A stretch of 64,000 nucleotides of DNA. Source: Rhodospirillaceae bacterium (GTDB lineage Bacteria; Pseudomonadota; Alphaproteobacteria; Bin65). This document shows, in pieces, positions 44,353-54,110 of this stretch. The translations under genes and the position numbers were made by a program. Below the pieces are notes generated by a model. The model had not been told where the DNA came from. It made no database searches and saw only the letters and a program-made list of their open reading frames with translations. The first letter of the stretch is position 1. Each line of letters starts with the position of its first letter. The DNA lies in NCBI GenBank assembly GCA_028819475.1, contig JAPPLJ010000060.1, positions 1 through 64,000 of the forward strand, written 5' to 3'.

Positions 44353-45297
44353 TTGAAAGCCATCCGTTTCGACCGGTTCGGCGGGCCGGAGGAACTGAAA
44401 CTGGTCGACCTGCCCGATCCGCAACCGGGCCCGGGCGAACTGCTGATCGAGGTCCATGCCGTCAGCGTGGTGCCGGGCGACTGGAAGCTGCGCAAGGGCG
44501 AGCTGACCGCGATCTTCCCGGTCCGGCCGCCCAAGGTGCCGGGGCGCGACGGCGCCGGGATCGTGCGGGCGGTGGGCGCCGGCGTCGACCGCTTCGCCGC
44601 CGGCGACCGGGTCTGCTTCACCTGCCAGCATGTCGACCAGGGCTCCTATGCGCAACTCGCCGTCCGCCCGGTGGACGATGTCGTGCCGATGCCCGAAGGC
44701 TTCGGTTTCGTCGAGGCTGCCGCCGTCATGCATGCCGGGGTCTGCGCCTGGATCGCCGTGGTGGAAACCGCCGGCGTCAAGGCCGGCGACCGGGTGCTGG
44801 TGCACGCGGCGGCCGGTGCGATCGGCGGCATGGCCGTGCAGTTGTGCAAGCATCTGGGCGCCGAAGTGACCGGCACCTGCAGCGAACGCAACCGCGGCCA
44901 TGTCGCCGCGCTGGGCTGCGACCGGATCGTGCCCTACGACACGGTGGCCTTCGAGACGGCGGTGTCCGGCCAGGACGTTGCGATCGACCTGGTCGGCGGC
45001 GCGGTCCACACCCGCTCCTACGGCGTGCTGCGGCCCGGCGGCATGCTGGTCTGGCTGATCGCCGCGCCCTTCGAGGACCGCTCGGCCGGGCTGGATATCG
45101 CGGTGCGCCAGGCCATGATCCAGGACAATCGCGATATCCTGGCTTCCGTCGTCGGCCTGGCGGAGGCCGGACATCTCCGGCCGCTGATCAGCCGGGTCCT
45201 GCCGCTGGACAGGGCCGCCGAAGCGCACCGGATTCTCGAAGCCGGGGAAAACACCCGCGGCCGGCTCGTGCTGGAAACGCAGCGCTTTGCGAACTGA
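44353..45297 (+). CDS. zinc-free MDR oxidoreductase (quinone-reductase type)
   Basis: A 314-residue medium-chain dehydrogenase. MKAIRFDRFGGPEELKLVDL starts the family, followed by VPGRDGAGIVRAVGAGV and the NADPH-binding VLVHAAAGAIGGMAVQLCKHLGAEV. Zinc ligands of alcohol dehydrogenases are absent, so a quinone or enone reductase role is expected. The start codon is TTG, chosen because GGAGG lies 7 nt upstream and the protein then begins exactly like its family. It is transcribed divergently from the amidase operon and converges with the GntR gene. Confidence 0.85.
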   Translation: MKAIRFDRFGGPEELKLVDLPDPQPGPGELLIEVHAVSVVPGDWKLRKGELTAIFPVRPPKVPGRDGAGIVRAVGAGVDRFAAGDRVCFTCQHVDQGSYAQLAVRPVDDVVPMPEGFGFVEAAAVMHAGVCAWIAVVETAGVKAGDRVLVHAAAGAIGGMAVQLCKHLGAEVTGTCSERNRGHVAALGCDRIVPYDTVAFETAVSGQDVAIDLVGGAVHTRSYGVLRPGGMLVWLIAAPFEDRSAGLDIAVRQAMIQDNRDILASVVGLAEAGHLRPLISRVLPLDRAAEAHRILEAGENTRGRLVLETQRFAN

Positions 45298-45357
45298 AGG
45301 GCGTTCCCGGTATTTCCCCAGGCGGCCGCAGACCCGCGCGATACGGCCCTCAAGCCG

Positions 45358-46053
45358 TCAGCCCGGTTCCGTTTCCGCTTCGCGCTTGGGTTTGAGGAGC
45401 TTGGAGATTGCCTTTTCGGTCTTGATCAGATGCGCATCCATCAGATCGATTGAGGCAGCCACGTCGCGGCCGATGACCGCTTCCATGATCCTTTCGTGAT
45501 CGCGCTGGGCGTCGAGCTGGCGGCTCTCGTCGGCTCCGGTCTGGAACAGCCGCAGTTTCCGATAGCGTTCCGATTGGTCCGCCAGCGTGTTCCAGAACTG
45601 CAGGAGCCAGTCCGAACCGCAGGCGGCGACCAGCGCGTAGTGGAACTGGCGGTGGCAGCGTTCCCAGTTGGCAGTCGTTTCCCGGGAGTCGGTCGGGTCG
45701 GGAAACGGGGTTCGCGACATGACATGGAAGGACCGCACAATCTCCGCTTCCCAATTCGCATCGCCCAGTTCGATCGCCTTGGTCAGGCACAGCCTCTCGA
45801 TTTCCCGGCGGGTTCGGATCATGTCGCGGAACTCTTCGAGATTGTCGTCGGGCACGCGCGCGCCGCGATAACTTTCCCAGGATACGAGCCCCTCGCTGGT
45901 CAGGCGCATCAGCGCCTCCCGGATCGGCGACAGCCCGAGCCGGTAGCGCTCGTTCAGGTCGGCCACGCGAAGCCGCTCGCCCGGCATCAGCGCGCCGTGC
46001 AGGAGCTCCTGCCGAAGAAATTCATAGGCATCCGCGCTTGTGCGTCTTGCCAT
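45358..46053 (-). CDS. GntR-family regulator with FCD domain
   Basis: A 231-residue regulator. The N-terminal winged helix (MARRTSADAYEFLRQELLHG, RVADLNERYRLGLSPIREALMRL) is followed by an FCD effector domain with metal/ligand residues in RCHRQFHYALVAACGS and DHERIMEAVIGRD. FadR-C-domain regulators usually repress catabolic operons and release on binding an organic acid. It is divergent from hyuAB copy 2 and probably binds the palindrome at 46103-46117. The ATG at 46053 was chosen for its GGGAGC ribosome site. Confidence 0.9.
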   Translation of the reverse strand: MARRTSADAYEFLRQELLHGALMPGERLRVADLNERYRLGLSPIREALMRLTSEGLVSWESYRGARVPDDNLEEFRDMIRTRREIERLCLTKAIELGDANWEAEIVRSFHVMSRTPFPDPTDSRETTANWERCHRQFHYALVAACGSDWLLQFWNTLADQSERYRKLRLFQTGADESRQLDAQRDHERIMEAVIGRDVAASIDLMDAHLIKTEKAISKLLKPKREAETEPG

Positions 46054-46091
46054 GACTGCTCCCGTCATTCCTGAATCGATAAATTATTCAA

Positions 46092-46121
46092 ATAGAGTTT
46101 TGAGTAATCATTACTCTATTG
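46092..46121. promoter_or_regulatory. nested palindromic operator in the GntR-hyuA gap
   Basis: GAGTAATCATTACTC (46103-46117) is a perfect palindrome with 7-bp arms. AATAGAGT (46092-46099) and ACTCTATT (46114-46121) form a second, overlapping inverted repeat. The region is AT-rich in a GC-rich window and lies between two divergent starts (46053 and 46352), so it is the likely GntR binding site and promoter region. The rest of the 298-bp gap shows no gene. Confidence 0.65.
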
Positions 46122-46351
46122 TGTCGATCCGAATTTACCGAAACCCGGAGGCCAATTATACCTCGAACAGAAACGATCGGGCCCTCGCTATATTCGCGCA
46201 TGCCTGTCCGGTCACGGTCCGGACGGAGGCCGGCGGAAATCGTCGCGATCCCGCTGCCGGCGCGTGACGGTCAGGTCGCGCGGTTCGGCCCGCTGTCGCA
46301 CCGTCTCGCCGAAACCCGTTTGACGAGAGAATTCCGGAAAAACGGTTAGCC

Positions 46352-48451
46352 ATGGCGCGTTCGCAATCCGGATGGCGCCTCGGCGTCGACATCGGCGGGA
46401 CCTTTACCGACCTCGTGCTCGCCGCGCCGGACGGCGCCCTGCACACCCATAAGCTTCTGTCAACGCCCGACGACTACGGCCGGGGCATCCGCGACGGCGT
46501 TGCGGCGCTGCTTGACCGGCAGGGGCTCGAACCAGCCGCCGTCGGCCGGGTCGTCCACGGCACGACCGTTGCGACCAACGCCGTGCTGGAGGGCAAGGGC
46601 GCGCTGACCGGGCTCGTCACCACGCGCGGCTTCCGCGACGTGCTGGAGATGCGCCGCCTGCGCATCCCGGAGATGTACACGCTGAACTATCGCCGGTCGG
46701 AGCCGCTGGTCCCGCGCCGGCTGCGCCTGGAGGCGGATGAACGGATGGGGCCGGAAGGCCAGGTCTGGCGGCCGCTCGATGCGGCAAGCGTGGAAGCCGC
46801 GGCCGGGCGGCTGGCGGCGGCCGGGGTCGAGGCGGTCGCCGTCTGCCTGCTCCACGCCTACGCCAACCCGGATCACGAGCGCCGCGTCGCGGCCGTCCTG
46901 CGCGACCGGCTCGGCGACGATGTGTTCCTGACCTGCTCCAGCGATCTCCTGCCGGTCATCCGCGAGTACGAGCGGACCAGCACGTCCGTCATCAACGCCT
47001 ATCTCGGGCCGGTGATCCGGGGCTATCTCGGCCGGCTGCGGGAGCATCTGGACGGCATCGGCGTGACCGCGTCGATCCTGGTGATGAAATCCGACGGCGG
47101 CATCATGAGCGCCGCGGCGGCGGCGGAGAAGCCGGCCTACATCGTCGAGTCCGGACCTGCCGCCGGCGTGATCGGCGCGGCCCACGCCGGCGCGCGCGAC
47201 GGGATCGCCGACTGCATCACCCTCGACATGGGCGGCACCACGGCCAAGGCCTCCATCGTCGAGGCCGGCGAGGTCGCCCGGACCGGCGACTATGAGGTCG
47301 GCGCCGGCATCAACCTGTCGAGCAAGCTGGTCATGGGCGGCGGCCACGCGCTCAAGCTACCGGTCATCGATATTTCGGAGATCGGCGCCGGCGGCGGCAG
47401 CCTGGTGCGGGTCGACGCCGGCGGGCTGGTCCGCGTCGGGCCGGACAGCGCCGGCGCCGTGCCCGGTCCGGTCGCCTACGGGCAGGGCGGTACGGAGCCG
47501 ACCTTCTGCGACGCGGTGCTGACCCTCGGCTGGCTCAATCCGGATTATCTGGTCGGTGGCGGTCTTGCCGTCGACGCCGGAGCTGCCGCAGGGTCGGTCG
47601 CCGAACGGATCGCCGTGGTGCTGGGCCGGGACGTGCTGGACGCCGCCCACGGCATCCTGGAGGTCGCCTGCGGCACCATGATGCGCGCCGTCAAGGCGGT
47701 CTCGACCTACCGCGGCCGCGACCCGCGCGATTTCGCCCTGTTCGCCTTCGGCGGCAACGGACCTGTCGTGGCGGCGGCGATCGCCGACCTGCTGGAGATG
47801 ACGAGGGTTGTCGTGCCGCCCAATCCCGGCGTGTTCAGCGCCTACGGCCTGCTGCTCTCCGACATCGAGCAGGAGGCGGCGCGCAGCCATCTTGCGCTGC
47901 TCTCCGAGACCGGGCCGGCGGCGATCGACGCCCTTTACCGGGAACTGGAAACCGGCCTCGCCGCGGACATGGCGGCGGAAGGGTATGCTGCCGGCGACTA
48001 TGCCCTGCGCCGTCTCGCCGAGCTGCGCTACGAGGGCCAGGCGCACGAACTGGCGGTTCCGGTGCCGGCGGGGCCGGACGGACTGCCCGATACCGCGGCG
48101 ATGGCCGCCGCCTTCGGCGCCGAGCACGAACGGACCTATGGCCACCGCGCCGATGCCGTCGCCGTGGAAAGCGTTACCCTGCGCGCGGTCGCGACCGTTG
48201 CGGTCGACAAGCCCGCGCCGAAGCCGAAACCGGGCGGTGCGACTGCCGGCAGCGCCCGCCCGGCTTTTTTCGGCGCGGCGGCGGGCCGGCCGAACGTGCC
48301 GGTCGTGCCGCGCGAGGCCCTGACGGCAGCGCCGCGCGGCGGCCCGCTGATCGTCGAGGAATACGACGCGACCTGCGTTGTGCCGCCCGGCTGGACGGCG
48401 CGCCTCGATGCGGCGCAGAATATCGTGCTGGAGAAGGGAGGCGTGGCATGA
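46352..48451 (+). CDS. hyuA: hydantoinase/oxoprolinase subunit A (HyuA), copy 2
   Basis: A 699-residue HyuA: LGVDIGGTFTDLVLAAPDG, VVHGTTVATNAVLEG, LLHAYANPDHERR, VESGPAAGVIGAAHAG, TLDMGGTTAKASIVEAGEV and IGAGGGSLVRVDAGG. The stretch EYEVGAG-type DYEVGAGINLSSKLVMGGGHALKLPVIDI is longer than in copy 1, placing it in a different HyuA subgroup nearer N-methylhydantoinases. Its stop overlaps the HyuB ATG. Control by the divergent GntR protein is likely. Confidence 0.9.
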   Translation: MARSQSGWRLGVDIGGTFTDLVLAAPDGALHTHKLLSTPDDYGRGIRDGVAALLDRQGLEPAAVGRVVHGTTVATNAVLEGKGALTGLVTTRGFRDVLEMRRLRIPEMYTLNYRRSEPLVPRRLRLEADERMGPEGQVWRPLDAASVEAAAGRLAAAGVEAVAVCLLHAYANPDHERRVAAVLRDRLGDDVFLTCSSDLLPVIREYERTSTSVINAYLGPVIRGYLGRLREHLDGIGVTASILVMKSDGGIMSAAAAAEKPAYIVESGPAAGVIGAAHAGARDGIADCITLDMGGTTAKASIVEAGEVARTGDYEVGAGINLSSKLVMGGGHALKLPVIDISEIGAGGGSLVRVDAGGLVRVGPDSAGAVPGPVAYGQGGTEPTFCDAVLTLGWLNPDYLVGGGLAVDAGAAAGSVAERIAVVLGRDVLDAAHGILEVACGTMMRAVKAVSTYRGRDPRDFALFAFGGNGPVVAAAIADLLEMTRVVVPPNPGVFSAYGLLLSDIEQEAARSHLALLSETGPAAIDALYRELETGLAADMAAEGYAAGDYALRRLAELRYEGQAHELAVPVPAGPDGLPDTAAMAAAFGAEHERTYGHRADAVAVESVTLRAVATVAVDKPAPKPKPGGATAGSARPAFFGAAAGRPNVPVVPREALTAAPRGGPLIVEEYDATCVVPPGWTARLDAAQNIVLEKGGVA

Positions 48452-50346
48452 CCCGGGCCCGACTCAACGCCCGACTCAACGCCCGACTCAACATGGGCCG
48501 CAACGCCGATCCGATCGCCCTGGAGGTGGTGCGCAACGCCCTGTCGTCGATCGCCGACGAGATGGCGCTGGTCATCATGCGCACGGCCTATTCCTCCATC
48601 GTGCGCGATTCGATGGACTATTCGACCGGCCTGTGCGACCGGCACGGCGAGGCGGTCGCCCACGGCCTGACCATGGCGCTGCATCTCGGCTCCTTCCCGG
48701 ACGGCATGAAGGCGCTCATCGCCGAGTATGGCGACGATACGAACCCCGGCGACATCTTCGTCTTCAACGATCCATATACCGCCGGCGGGATGCATCTGCC
48801 GGACGTCTATATCGTCAAGCCGCTGTTCTACGGCGGCGAACTGGAAGGTTACGCCGCGACCCTGGTGCACCAGATTGACATGGGCGGCATTGCGCCGGGC
48901 AGCACGGCGGTCTACGCCACGGAGATTTTCCAGGAAGGGCTGCGCATTCCCGTATTGAAGATGTACGAGGCGGGCCGGCCCAACGAGACCTTCTTCCGGC
49001 TGATGCACCAGAACACGCGGGTGCCGGACAAGCTGGCCGGCGACATGCGCGCCCAGGTCGCCGCCTGCAACACGGCCGAGCGCGCCTACGGCGGCCTTGT
49101 CGAGCGCTACGGCAGCGAGACTTTCCGCACCATTCTCGCCGACCTGCACGACTATGCCGAGGCCGTCACGCGCCGGGAAATCGCCGCGCTGCCTGACGGG
49201 CAGTGGTCCTTCACCGACTATCTGGACGGGCTCGGCGACAACCCGGAGCCGATCCCGCTCAAGGTGACGGTGACCATCGATGGCGGCCGGATGATCGTCG
49301 ACTGGGCCGGCACGGCGCCGGAGGTGCCGGGCGCGATCAACTGCCCGTCGCCCTTCGTCAAGTCGGCGGTGCAGCTCATCGTCAAATGCATTGCCGACGG
49401 GGAAATCCCGAACTTCGAGGGCTTCGCGCGGGCGATCGACATCCGCCTGCCGGAAGGCACCATCGTCAACCCGCGGCCGCCGGCGGCCTGTGCGGCGCGG
49501 GCGATCGTCGGCTGGCGCGCCATTGACGTGCTGCTCGGCGCATTCGCGCAGATCGTGCCGGACAGGATCCCGGCGGCCGGCGAGGGCGGTGTCACCTTCC
49601 CGGCGATCAGCGGCATGCACCGGGGCCGGCAATTCGTCCTGTCCGAGACACTGGCGGGGAGCTGGGGTGCGATGCCGGACCGCGACGGCACTTTCGGCAT
49701 CCCCAACCCCGGCGGCAACCTGACCAACCAGCCGGCCGAGATGATCGAGGCGCTGCATCCGCTCGAGATCGAGGGCTACGGCATGGTCGAGAATTCCGGC
49801 GGGCCGGGCCGCTACCGCGGCGCGCCGGCCTACCGGCGGCAGTACCGGGTGCGCGCGCCAGGCGGCGTGCAGATGGTCATGCGCTCCGACCGGCGGCGGA
49901 TCCTGCCCTACGGGCTGGACGGCGGCTGTCCGGGCACGCCGTCGTGGAACATCGTCAATCCGGGGCCCGACCAGCGCACCGAGCCGGTCATGCCGATGGA
50001 AGCGATCCGGCTCGCGGACGGCGAGGTCTTCTGCCATATCGGCGCCGGCGGGGCCGGGCAGGGCGATCCGCTGGAGCGCGATCCCGCCCTGGTTGCGGCG
50101 GATGTCGCGGAGGAGCGGATCACGGCCGATTACGCCGAAGCGGTCTACGGCGTCGTGCTCGGCGCGGCCGGCGCGGTCGATGCACAGGCTACGGACGCCG
50201 CGCGGGCGGAACTGCGCAAGGCGCGGGGAAACGGCGCCGATCCGGCGCCGGCCTATCTGCGGATGTTCCAGGACAGCCTCGGCCTGCCGGACTTCCGGCT
50301 GGCGGGCGAGCGGCGGATGGTCTACGCCGAAGAGGAAAGGGATTAG
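48448..50346 (+). CDS. hyuB: hydantoinase/oxoprolinase subunit B (HyuB), copy 2
   Basis: A 632-residue HyuB: DPIALEVVRNALSSIADEMA, MRTAYSSIVRDSMDYSTGLC, NPGDIFVFNDPYTAGGMHLPD, HQIDMGGIAPGS and VENSGGPGRYRGAPAYRRQYR. The first 15 codons encode three Ala-Arg-Leu-Asn units from a 12-nt repeat. The family-typical protein starts at a second ATG (48493), so either codon could be used. The 4-nt overlap with hyuA favours 48448. Two bases after the stop region lies the DUF1989 gene. Confidence 0.9.
   Translation: MTRARLNARLNARLNMGRNADPIALEVVRNALSSIADEMALVIMRTAYSSIVRDSMDYSTGLCDRHGEAVAHGLTMALHLGSFPDGMKALIAEYGDDTNPGDIFVFNDPYTAGGMHLPDVYIVKPLFYGGELEGYAATLVHQIDMGGIAPGSTAVYATEIFQEGLRIPVLKMYEAGRPNETFFRLMHQNTRVPDKLAGDMRAQVAACNTAERAYGGLVERYGSETFRTILADLHDYAEAVTRREIAALPDGQWSFTDYLDGLGDNPEPIPLKVTVTIDGGRMIVDWAGTAPEVPGAINCPSPFVKSAVQLIVKCIADGEIPNFEGFARAIDIRLPEGTIVNPRPPAACAARAIVGWRAIDVLLGAFAQIVPDRIPAAGEGGVTFPAISGMHRGRQFVLSETLAGSWGAMPDRDGTFGIPNPGGNLTNQPAEMIEALHPLEIEGYGMVENSGGPGRYRGAPAYRRQYRVRAPGGVQMVMRSDRRRILPYGLDGGCPGTPSWNIVNPGPDQRTEPVMPMEAIRLADGEVFCHIGAGGAGQGDPLERDPALVAADVAEERITADYAEAVYGVVLGAAGAVDAQATDAARAELRKARGNGADPAPAYLRMFQDSLGLPDFRLAGERRMVYAEEERD
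48457..48492. repeat. three 12-nt tandem repeats at the start of hyuB copy 2
   Basis: GCCCGACTCAAC three times in a row, encoding (Ala-Arg-Leu-Asn)3 between two possible start codons. Copies are identical, suggesting recent expansion. Confidence 0.9.
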
Positions 50347-50349
50347 GCG

Positions 50350-50979
50350 ATGCCGGGGAAAGTGGTGGAAGACTTCGTCATTCCGGCCCGATACGGGCGC
50401 GGTTTCGTCGTGAAAAAGGGCCAGGTGCTGCGCATCGCCCAGGTCGAGGGCGGCCAGGTCGGCGACTGCGCCTTCTTCAACGCCGACGATCCGAAGGAGA
50501 TGTTCCACTGCGGCCAGAGCTGGGCGATCAACGTGACCGCGGGGACCGGCACCAGCAAGGCGTTCCGGTATTTCTATTCCAAGCCGCCGCGCGAGAATGT
50601 CATGCTGACGGTGCTGGAAGACACCTACCCCAACCACTGGGGCAACATGGGCGGGCGCTGCTCGACCCGGCTCTACGAAATCCGCGACAATCTCCCGCCC
50701 GGCAGCCACCGCTCGTGCCAGGAGAACCTGCGTGAGGCGGTCGAGCCGTTCGGCCTGACCGGCGACGACATCATGGACGTGTTCAACGTCTTCATGAATG
50801 TCGACCTGTTCACCGACGGAAGCTTCAAAATCCTGCCGACGGAGGCCGGGCCGGACGACTATATCGACCTGCGCGCCGAGATGAACGTCCTGGCCGCGAT
50901 CTCCGCCTGCCCGGCCGATACCTCGCCGACCAACAACTTCCGCTCCGCCCCGCTCGCCATCCGGATTTTCGAGGGCTGA
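50350..50979 (+). CDS. DUF1989 (urea-carboxylase-associated) family protein
   Basis: A 209-residue protein of DUF1989: FVIPARYGRGFVVKKGQVLRI, GGQVGDCAFFNADDPKEMFH and SCQENLREAVEPFGLTGDDIMDVFNVFMN. Members accompany urea carboxylase, allophanate hydrolase or guanidine-related genes and have a cupin-like fold with conserved Cys/His residues that may bind metal (Cys in GDCAFF, His in HRSCQEN). Function is unproven. It follows hyuB copy 2 after 3 bp, so it is expected to act with HyuAB on a nitrogenous compound. Confidence 0.8.
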   Translation: MPGKVVEDFVIPARYGRGFVVKKGQVLRIAQVEGGQVGDCAFFNADDPKEMFHCGQSWAINVTAGTGTSKAFRYFYSKPPRENVMLTVLEDTYPNHWGNMGGRCSTRLYEIRDNLPPGSHRSCQENLREAVEPFGLTGDDIMDVFNVFMNVDLFTDGSFKILPTEAGPDDYIDLRAEMNVLAAISACPADTSPTNNFRSAPLAIRIFEG

Positions 50980-51044
50980 GCGTTCCGCTGTCCCGATACG
51001 GCGCGCAGCCGTTCCGAGTGCCGACGCCGTTAACCACCCTTCAG

Positions 51045-51143
51045 TGCCGCCCCGGATGGAGCGCAGCGGAAATCCGGGGCCCAGAGTCGCCCGGCACGAT
51101 CTTGCCTCACGTCCCTGGGCCCCGGATCAAGTCCGGGGCGGCA
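51045..51143. repeat. 99-bp intergenic element with inverted ends
   Basis: TGCCGCCCCGGAT at the left end and ATCAAGTCCGGGGCGGCA at the right end are inverted; GGGGCCC/GGGCCCC recur inside, giving two nested hairpins (TCCGGGGCCC and GGGCCCCGGA). It lies between convergent genes (DUF1989 and CoA-transferase), where it may serve both as terminator. No coding capacity in the 245-bp gap 50980-51224. Confidence 0.7.
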
Positions 51144-51224
51144 TCATTGGTTTTTGTGGTATCGACGAAGGGGCGGCATTTGCAGTTTTCGTCGGCTTTC
51201 TCCCGCCGCCGCCCGAAAGTCCGG

Positions 51225-52430
51225 CTATGCGGCTGACGGACCCGCGGCGATACCGGTCTCGATCATCCGGTCGATCTCCTTCCCGGCATAGCCGACTTCG
51301 CGCAGTACGGCCCTCGTGTCTTCGCCGTAGCCGCGCGGGGGGAAGAAGTCCTCCGGCTTTTCCGCCAGGTCGACGGCGCGCGGCTGCAGGCGCAGGGCCC
51401 GGCCGGTCGGCAGCACCGTCCGGGTCATCTTCGAGCGGACCGCCGGCATCTCGTGAACCTGCGGGATCGGGTTGATCGGCGTATTCGGGATCTGCGCCGC
51501 CGACAGTTCCGCCGAAACCGCCGCCAGCGTCGCCTGCCCGGTCGCCACGCCGATCTCCCGGTAGATCGCCTCGCGGTCGGCATAGCGCGCTTCCGGCGTG
51601 TCGCGCGCGCCGTCCTTCGCCACGGGGACGAAGCGTTCGATCGCTGTCAGGCGGCGCCACTGGGCGTTGCTGCCGACGGCGATATAGATGTAGCCGTCGC
51701 TGGTCGGGTAGACGCTGGTCGGGATGAACTTGCGGTGGGCGTTGCCCCAGCGGGAAATCTCCTCCGGGTCGCAGTCCAGGTCGATCAGCGGCAGGAGCGT
51801 GATCAGCCACGACGCCGCGGCCTGGAGCATCGAGACGTCGATCCGCCGGCCGCCGGCCCTGTCCGCACCCTCGGCGAGCGCCAGCAGGACGTTGGCATAG
51901 ACCTCGTCGCCGGCCTTGAGATCGACCACCGGCACGCCCATCAGGGTCGGCGGCCCGTCCTCGAATCCGGTCACTTCCATATAGCCGCACATCGCCTGGA
52001 TGACCGGATCGTAGCCGGCGACCCTCGGATAGTCCGGCCCCATGGCGGAAATCCCCGCCCAGATCAGCCCCGGTTTGATCGAGCTCAGGGTCTCGTAGTC
52101 GATGCCGAGCTGTTCGTAGCGGCTGGGAATCGTGTTGCAGGTGAAGACGTCGGCGTCGAGCTCCCGGATCATGCGATGCAGGGCGGCCCGGCCTTCCGCC
52201 GTCTTGAGGTTCAAGGCGACGCATTCCTTGCCGACATTCTGGGCCAGGAAATAGGAATAGGGCTCGATGCCCGGCACCGGCCCGCCGATATAGCGGTTCG
52301 GGTCGCCGGGCTGGTCGCCGCCGCCGGTCGATTCGACCCGGATGACCCGCCAGCCGAGATGCACGAAGCGCATCGTCGCGTAGGGCATCGCGAGCGCCTG
52401 TTCCATGGCGATGAGGGTGCGTCTCGTCAC
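51225..52430 (-). CDS. CaiB/BaiF family CoA-transferase
   Basis: A 401-residue type III CoA-transferase, which moves CoA between carboxylic acids through an Asp-bound anhydride. The catalytic Asp is Asp170 ([20 protein letters not shown]), matching Asp169 of formyl-CoA transferase. [24 protein letters not shown] and the [18 protein letters not shown] region fit the family. The start is GTG at 52430. It is the last gene of a long minus-strand operon with mutase and acyl-CoA dehydrogenase genes, so it probably activates or releases an acid of the same pathway. Confidence 0.88.
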   Translation of the reverse strand: MTRRTLIAMEQALAMPYATMRFVHLGWRVIRVESTGGGDQPGDPNRYIGGPVPGIEPYSYFLAQNVGKECVALNLKTAEGRAALHRMIRELDADVFTCNTIPSRYEQLGIDYETLSSIKPGLIWAGISAMGPDYPRVAGYDPVIQAMCGYMEVTGFEDGPPTLMGVPVVDLKAGDEVYANVLLALAEGADRAGGRRIDVSMLQAAASWLITLLPLIDLDCDPEEISRWGNAHRKFIPTSVYPTSDGYIYIAVGSNAQWRRLTAIERFVPVAKDGARDTPEARYADREAIYREIGVATGQATLAAVSAELSAAQIPNTPINPIPQVHEMPAVRSKMTRTVLPTGRALRLQPRAVDLAEKPEDFFPPRGYGEDTRAVLREVGYAGKEIDRMIETGIAAGPSAA

Positions 52431-52472
52431 ATTTTGCTCCGCTGCTGCTGCCTCCGGCCTGCCGTACCGGCC

Positions 52473-54110
52473 TCAGATCGTGACCGGCTCCTCGAACCGG
52501 CCGTAGACGTCGGCGAGGACCTTCGTCATTTCGCCGACCGTCGCGTAGGCCTTCACCGCCTCCATGATCGCCGGCATCGTGTTGGCGCCGCCGGCGGCAT
52601 CGGCGTGGAGCCGTTTCAGCGCGCGGTCGACCGCATCCCGGCTGCGCTCCGCCCGCACCTGTTTCAGGCTCGCCATCTGCATATCGACGTCCTCCTGCCG
52701 TTCGGGATGGAACGCGACGTCCGGCTTTTCCTCCTCGACCCGGTAGCAGTTGACGCCGACCTTGCGCGCCGCGCCGCTCTCGACCCGGCGGTGGTGCTCG
52801 TAGGCCTGTTGCGAAACCCGGTCCTGGATCCGGCCGCTCGCGACGCCGGCGACGATGCCGCCCTCGTCCTGCACCCGCCGCATCGCCGCCGTTATCTTCT
52901 CCTCCATCTCGTCGGTCAGCGCCTCGACGAAATAGGAGCCGCCGAGCGGATCGGCCGTGTCGCACAGGCCGAGTTCCTCGATCAGCAATTGCATGGTGCG
53001 GATCGAGATCTGCTGCGCCCTGGGCGAGGGGATCGTGTAGGCCTCGTCGTAGCAGCACAGCGCGATCGTCTGGGCGCCGGACAGCACGGCCGAGAGCGCA
53101 TAGTAGGCGCCGCGCATGATGTTGTTTTCCGGCTGGTCGATGGTGAGCCCGAAACCGCCGCCGCCGGCGATCATGCGCATCCACATGGTTTTGGGATTTT
53201 TCGCGCCATACTGTTCTTTCAGAATTTTCGCCCACATCCGGCGGCCGGCGCGGAACTTGGCGACTTCCTCGAACAGCTTGCCGAAGACGTTGAAGTTGAA
53301 GGACAGCCGCCCGGCGAAATCGTCGATGGCCAGGCCGCGCTTCAGCGTCTCGTCGATATATGCCTTGGCGATCTCGAAGGCGTAGGCCATCTCCTCGGCC
53401 GGATCGCAGCCCGATTCGCGGATGTGGTAGCCGCACACGCTGACCGGGCTGTAGTTCGGTGCGTGGCGCGCGCAATATTCGATGGTGTCGCCGACCAGCC
53501 TGACCGACGGCTCGACCGGGAAGACCCAGGTGCCGCGGCCGACCATCTCCTTGAGGATGTCGTTCTGCGCCGTGCCGCGCAGGGCGGCGATGTCGTAGCC
53601 GCGCTTTTCCGCCATCGCCAGATACATGGCGATCATGATCGCCGCGGCGCCGTTGATCGTGAGCGAAACGGTGATCGCGTTCAGGTCGACGCCGTCGAAC
53701 GCGACCTCGAAGTCGCGCAAACTGTCGACCGCCATGCCGACCCGGCCGACCTCGCCTTCGGCGGCGGGGTCGTCGCTGTCCAGCCCGCACTGGGACGGCA
53801 GGTCGAAGGCAACGTTGAGCCCCGTGTTGCCGGTCTCGATCAGATAGTGGAAGCGCTCGTTCGTCGCCTGCGCGTTGCCGAATCCGGTATACTGGCGCAT
53901 CGTCCAGGGCCGCCGGCGGTACATCTCGGCGTGGATGCCGCGGGTAAACGGATACTCGCCCGGCCGTTCCTCGCCGGCGCCGTTGGCACCGTTCGCATCC
54001 GCCGCCGTGTAGACCGGCTTCACCTCGATCCCGGAGTCGAAAAAGACCGGCTCGACGCCCCTGGGCAGATCGAGCCCGCCTTTCGCGTCCGTCGCTAGTT
54101 TCTCGGCCAT
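52473..54110 (-). CDS. B12-dependent acyl-CoA mutase large subunit, methylmalonyl-CoA-mutase-like
   Basis: A 545-residue TIM-barrel subunit without its own B12 domain. Landmarks: YPFTRGIHAEMY, RRPWTMRQYTGFG, NVAFDLPSQCGLDSDDP, QNDILKEM, FVEALTDEMEEK. Tyr74 (in RQY) and Arg192 (ten residues after Gln182 of AQND) correspond to Tyr89 and Arg207, which in methylmalonyl-CoA mutase bind the carboxyl group. Isobutyryl- and 2-hydroxyisobutyryl-CoA mutases differ at these positions. A carboxylated acyl-CoA substrate is therefore favoured. The start at 54110 overlaps the B12-subunit gene by 16 nt. Confidence 0.88.
   Translation of the reverse strand: MAEKLATDAKGGLDLPRGVEPVFFDSGIEVKPVYTAADANGANGAGEERPGEYPFTRGIHAEMYRRRPWTMRQYTGFGNAQATNERFHYLIETGNTGLNVAFDLPSQCGLDSDDPAAEGEVGRVGMAVDSLRDFEVAFDGVDLNAITVSLTINGAAAIMIAMYLAMAEKRGYDIAALRGTAQNDILKEMVGRGTWVFPVEPSVRLVGDTIEYCARHAPNYSPVSVCGYHIRESGCDPAEEMAYAFEIAKAYIDETLKRGLAIDDFAGRLSFNFNVFGKLFEEVAKFRAGRRMWAKILKEQYGAKNPKTMWMRMIAGGGGFGLTIDQPENNIMRGAYYALSAVLSGAQTIALCCYDEAYTIPSPRAQQISIRTMQLLIEELGLCDTADPLGGSYFVEALTDEMEEKITAAMRRVQDEGGIVAGVASGRIQDRVSQQAYEHHRRVESGAARKVGVNCYRVEEEKPDVAFHPERQEDVDMQMASLKQVRAERSRDAVDRALKRLHADAAGGANTMPAIMEAVKAYATVGEMTKVLADVYGRFEEPVTI

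Noticed and set aside
42589-45228. An 879-codon frame suggesting an amidase fused to an upstream domain
   Set aside because: The region before codon GTG 44043 is the shadow of the MDR gene; the protein-like part begins at that GTG.
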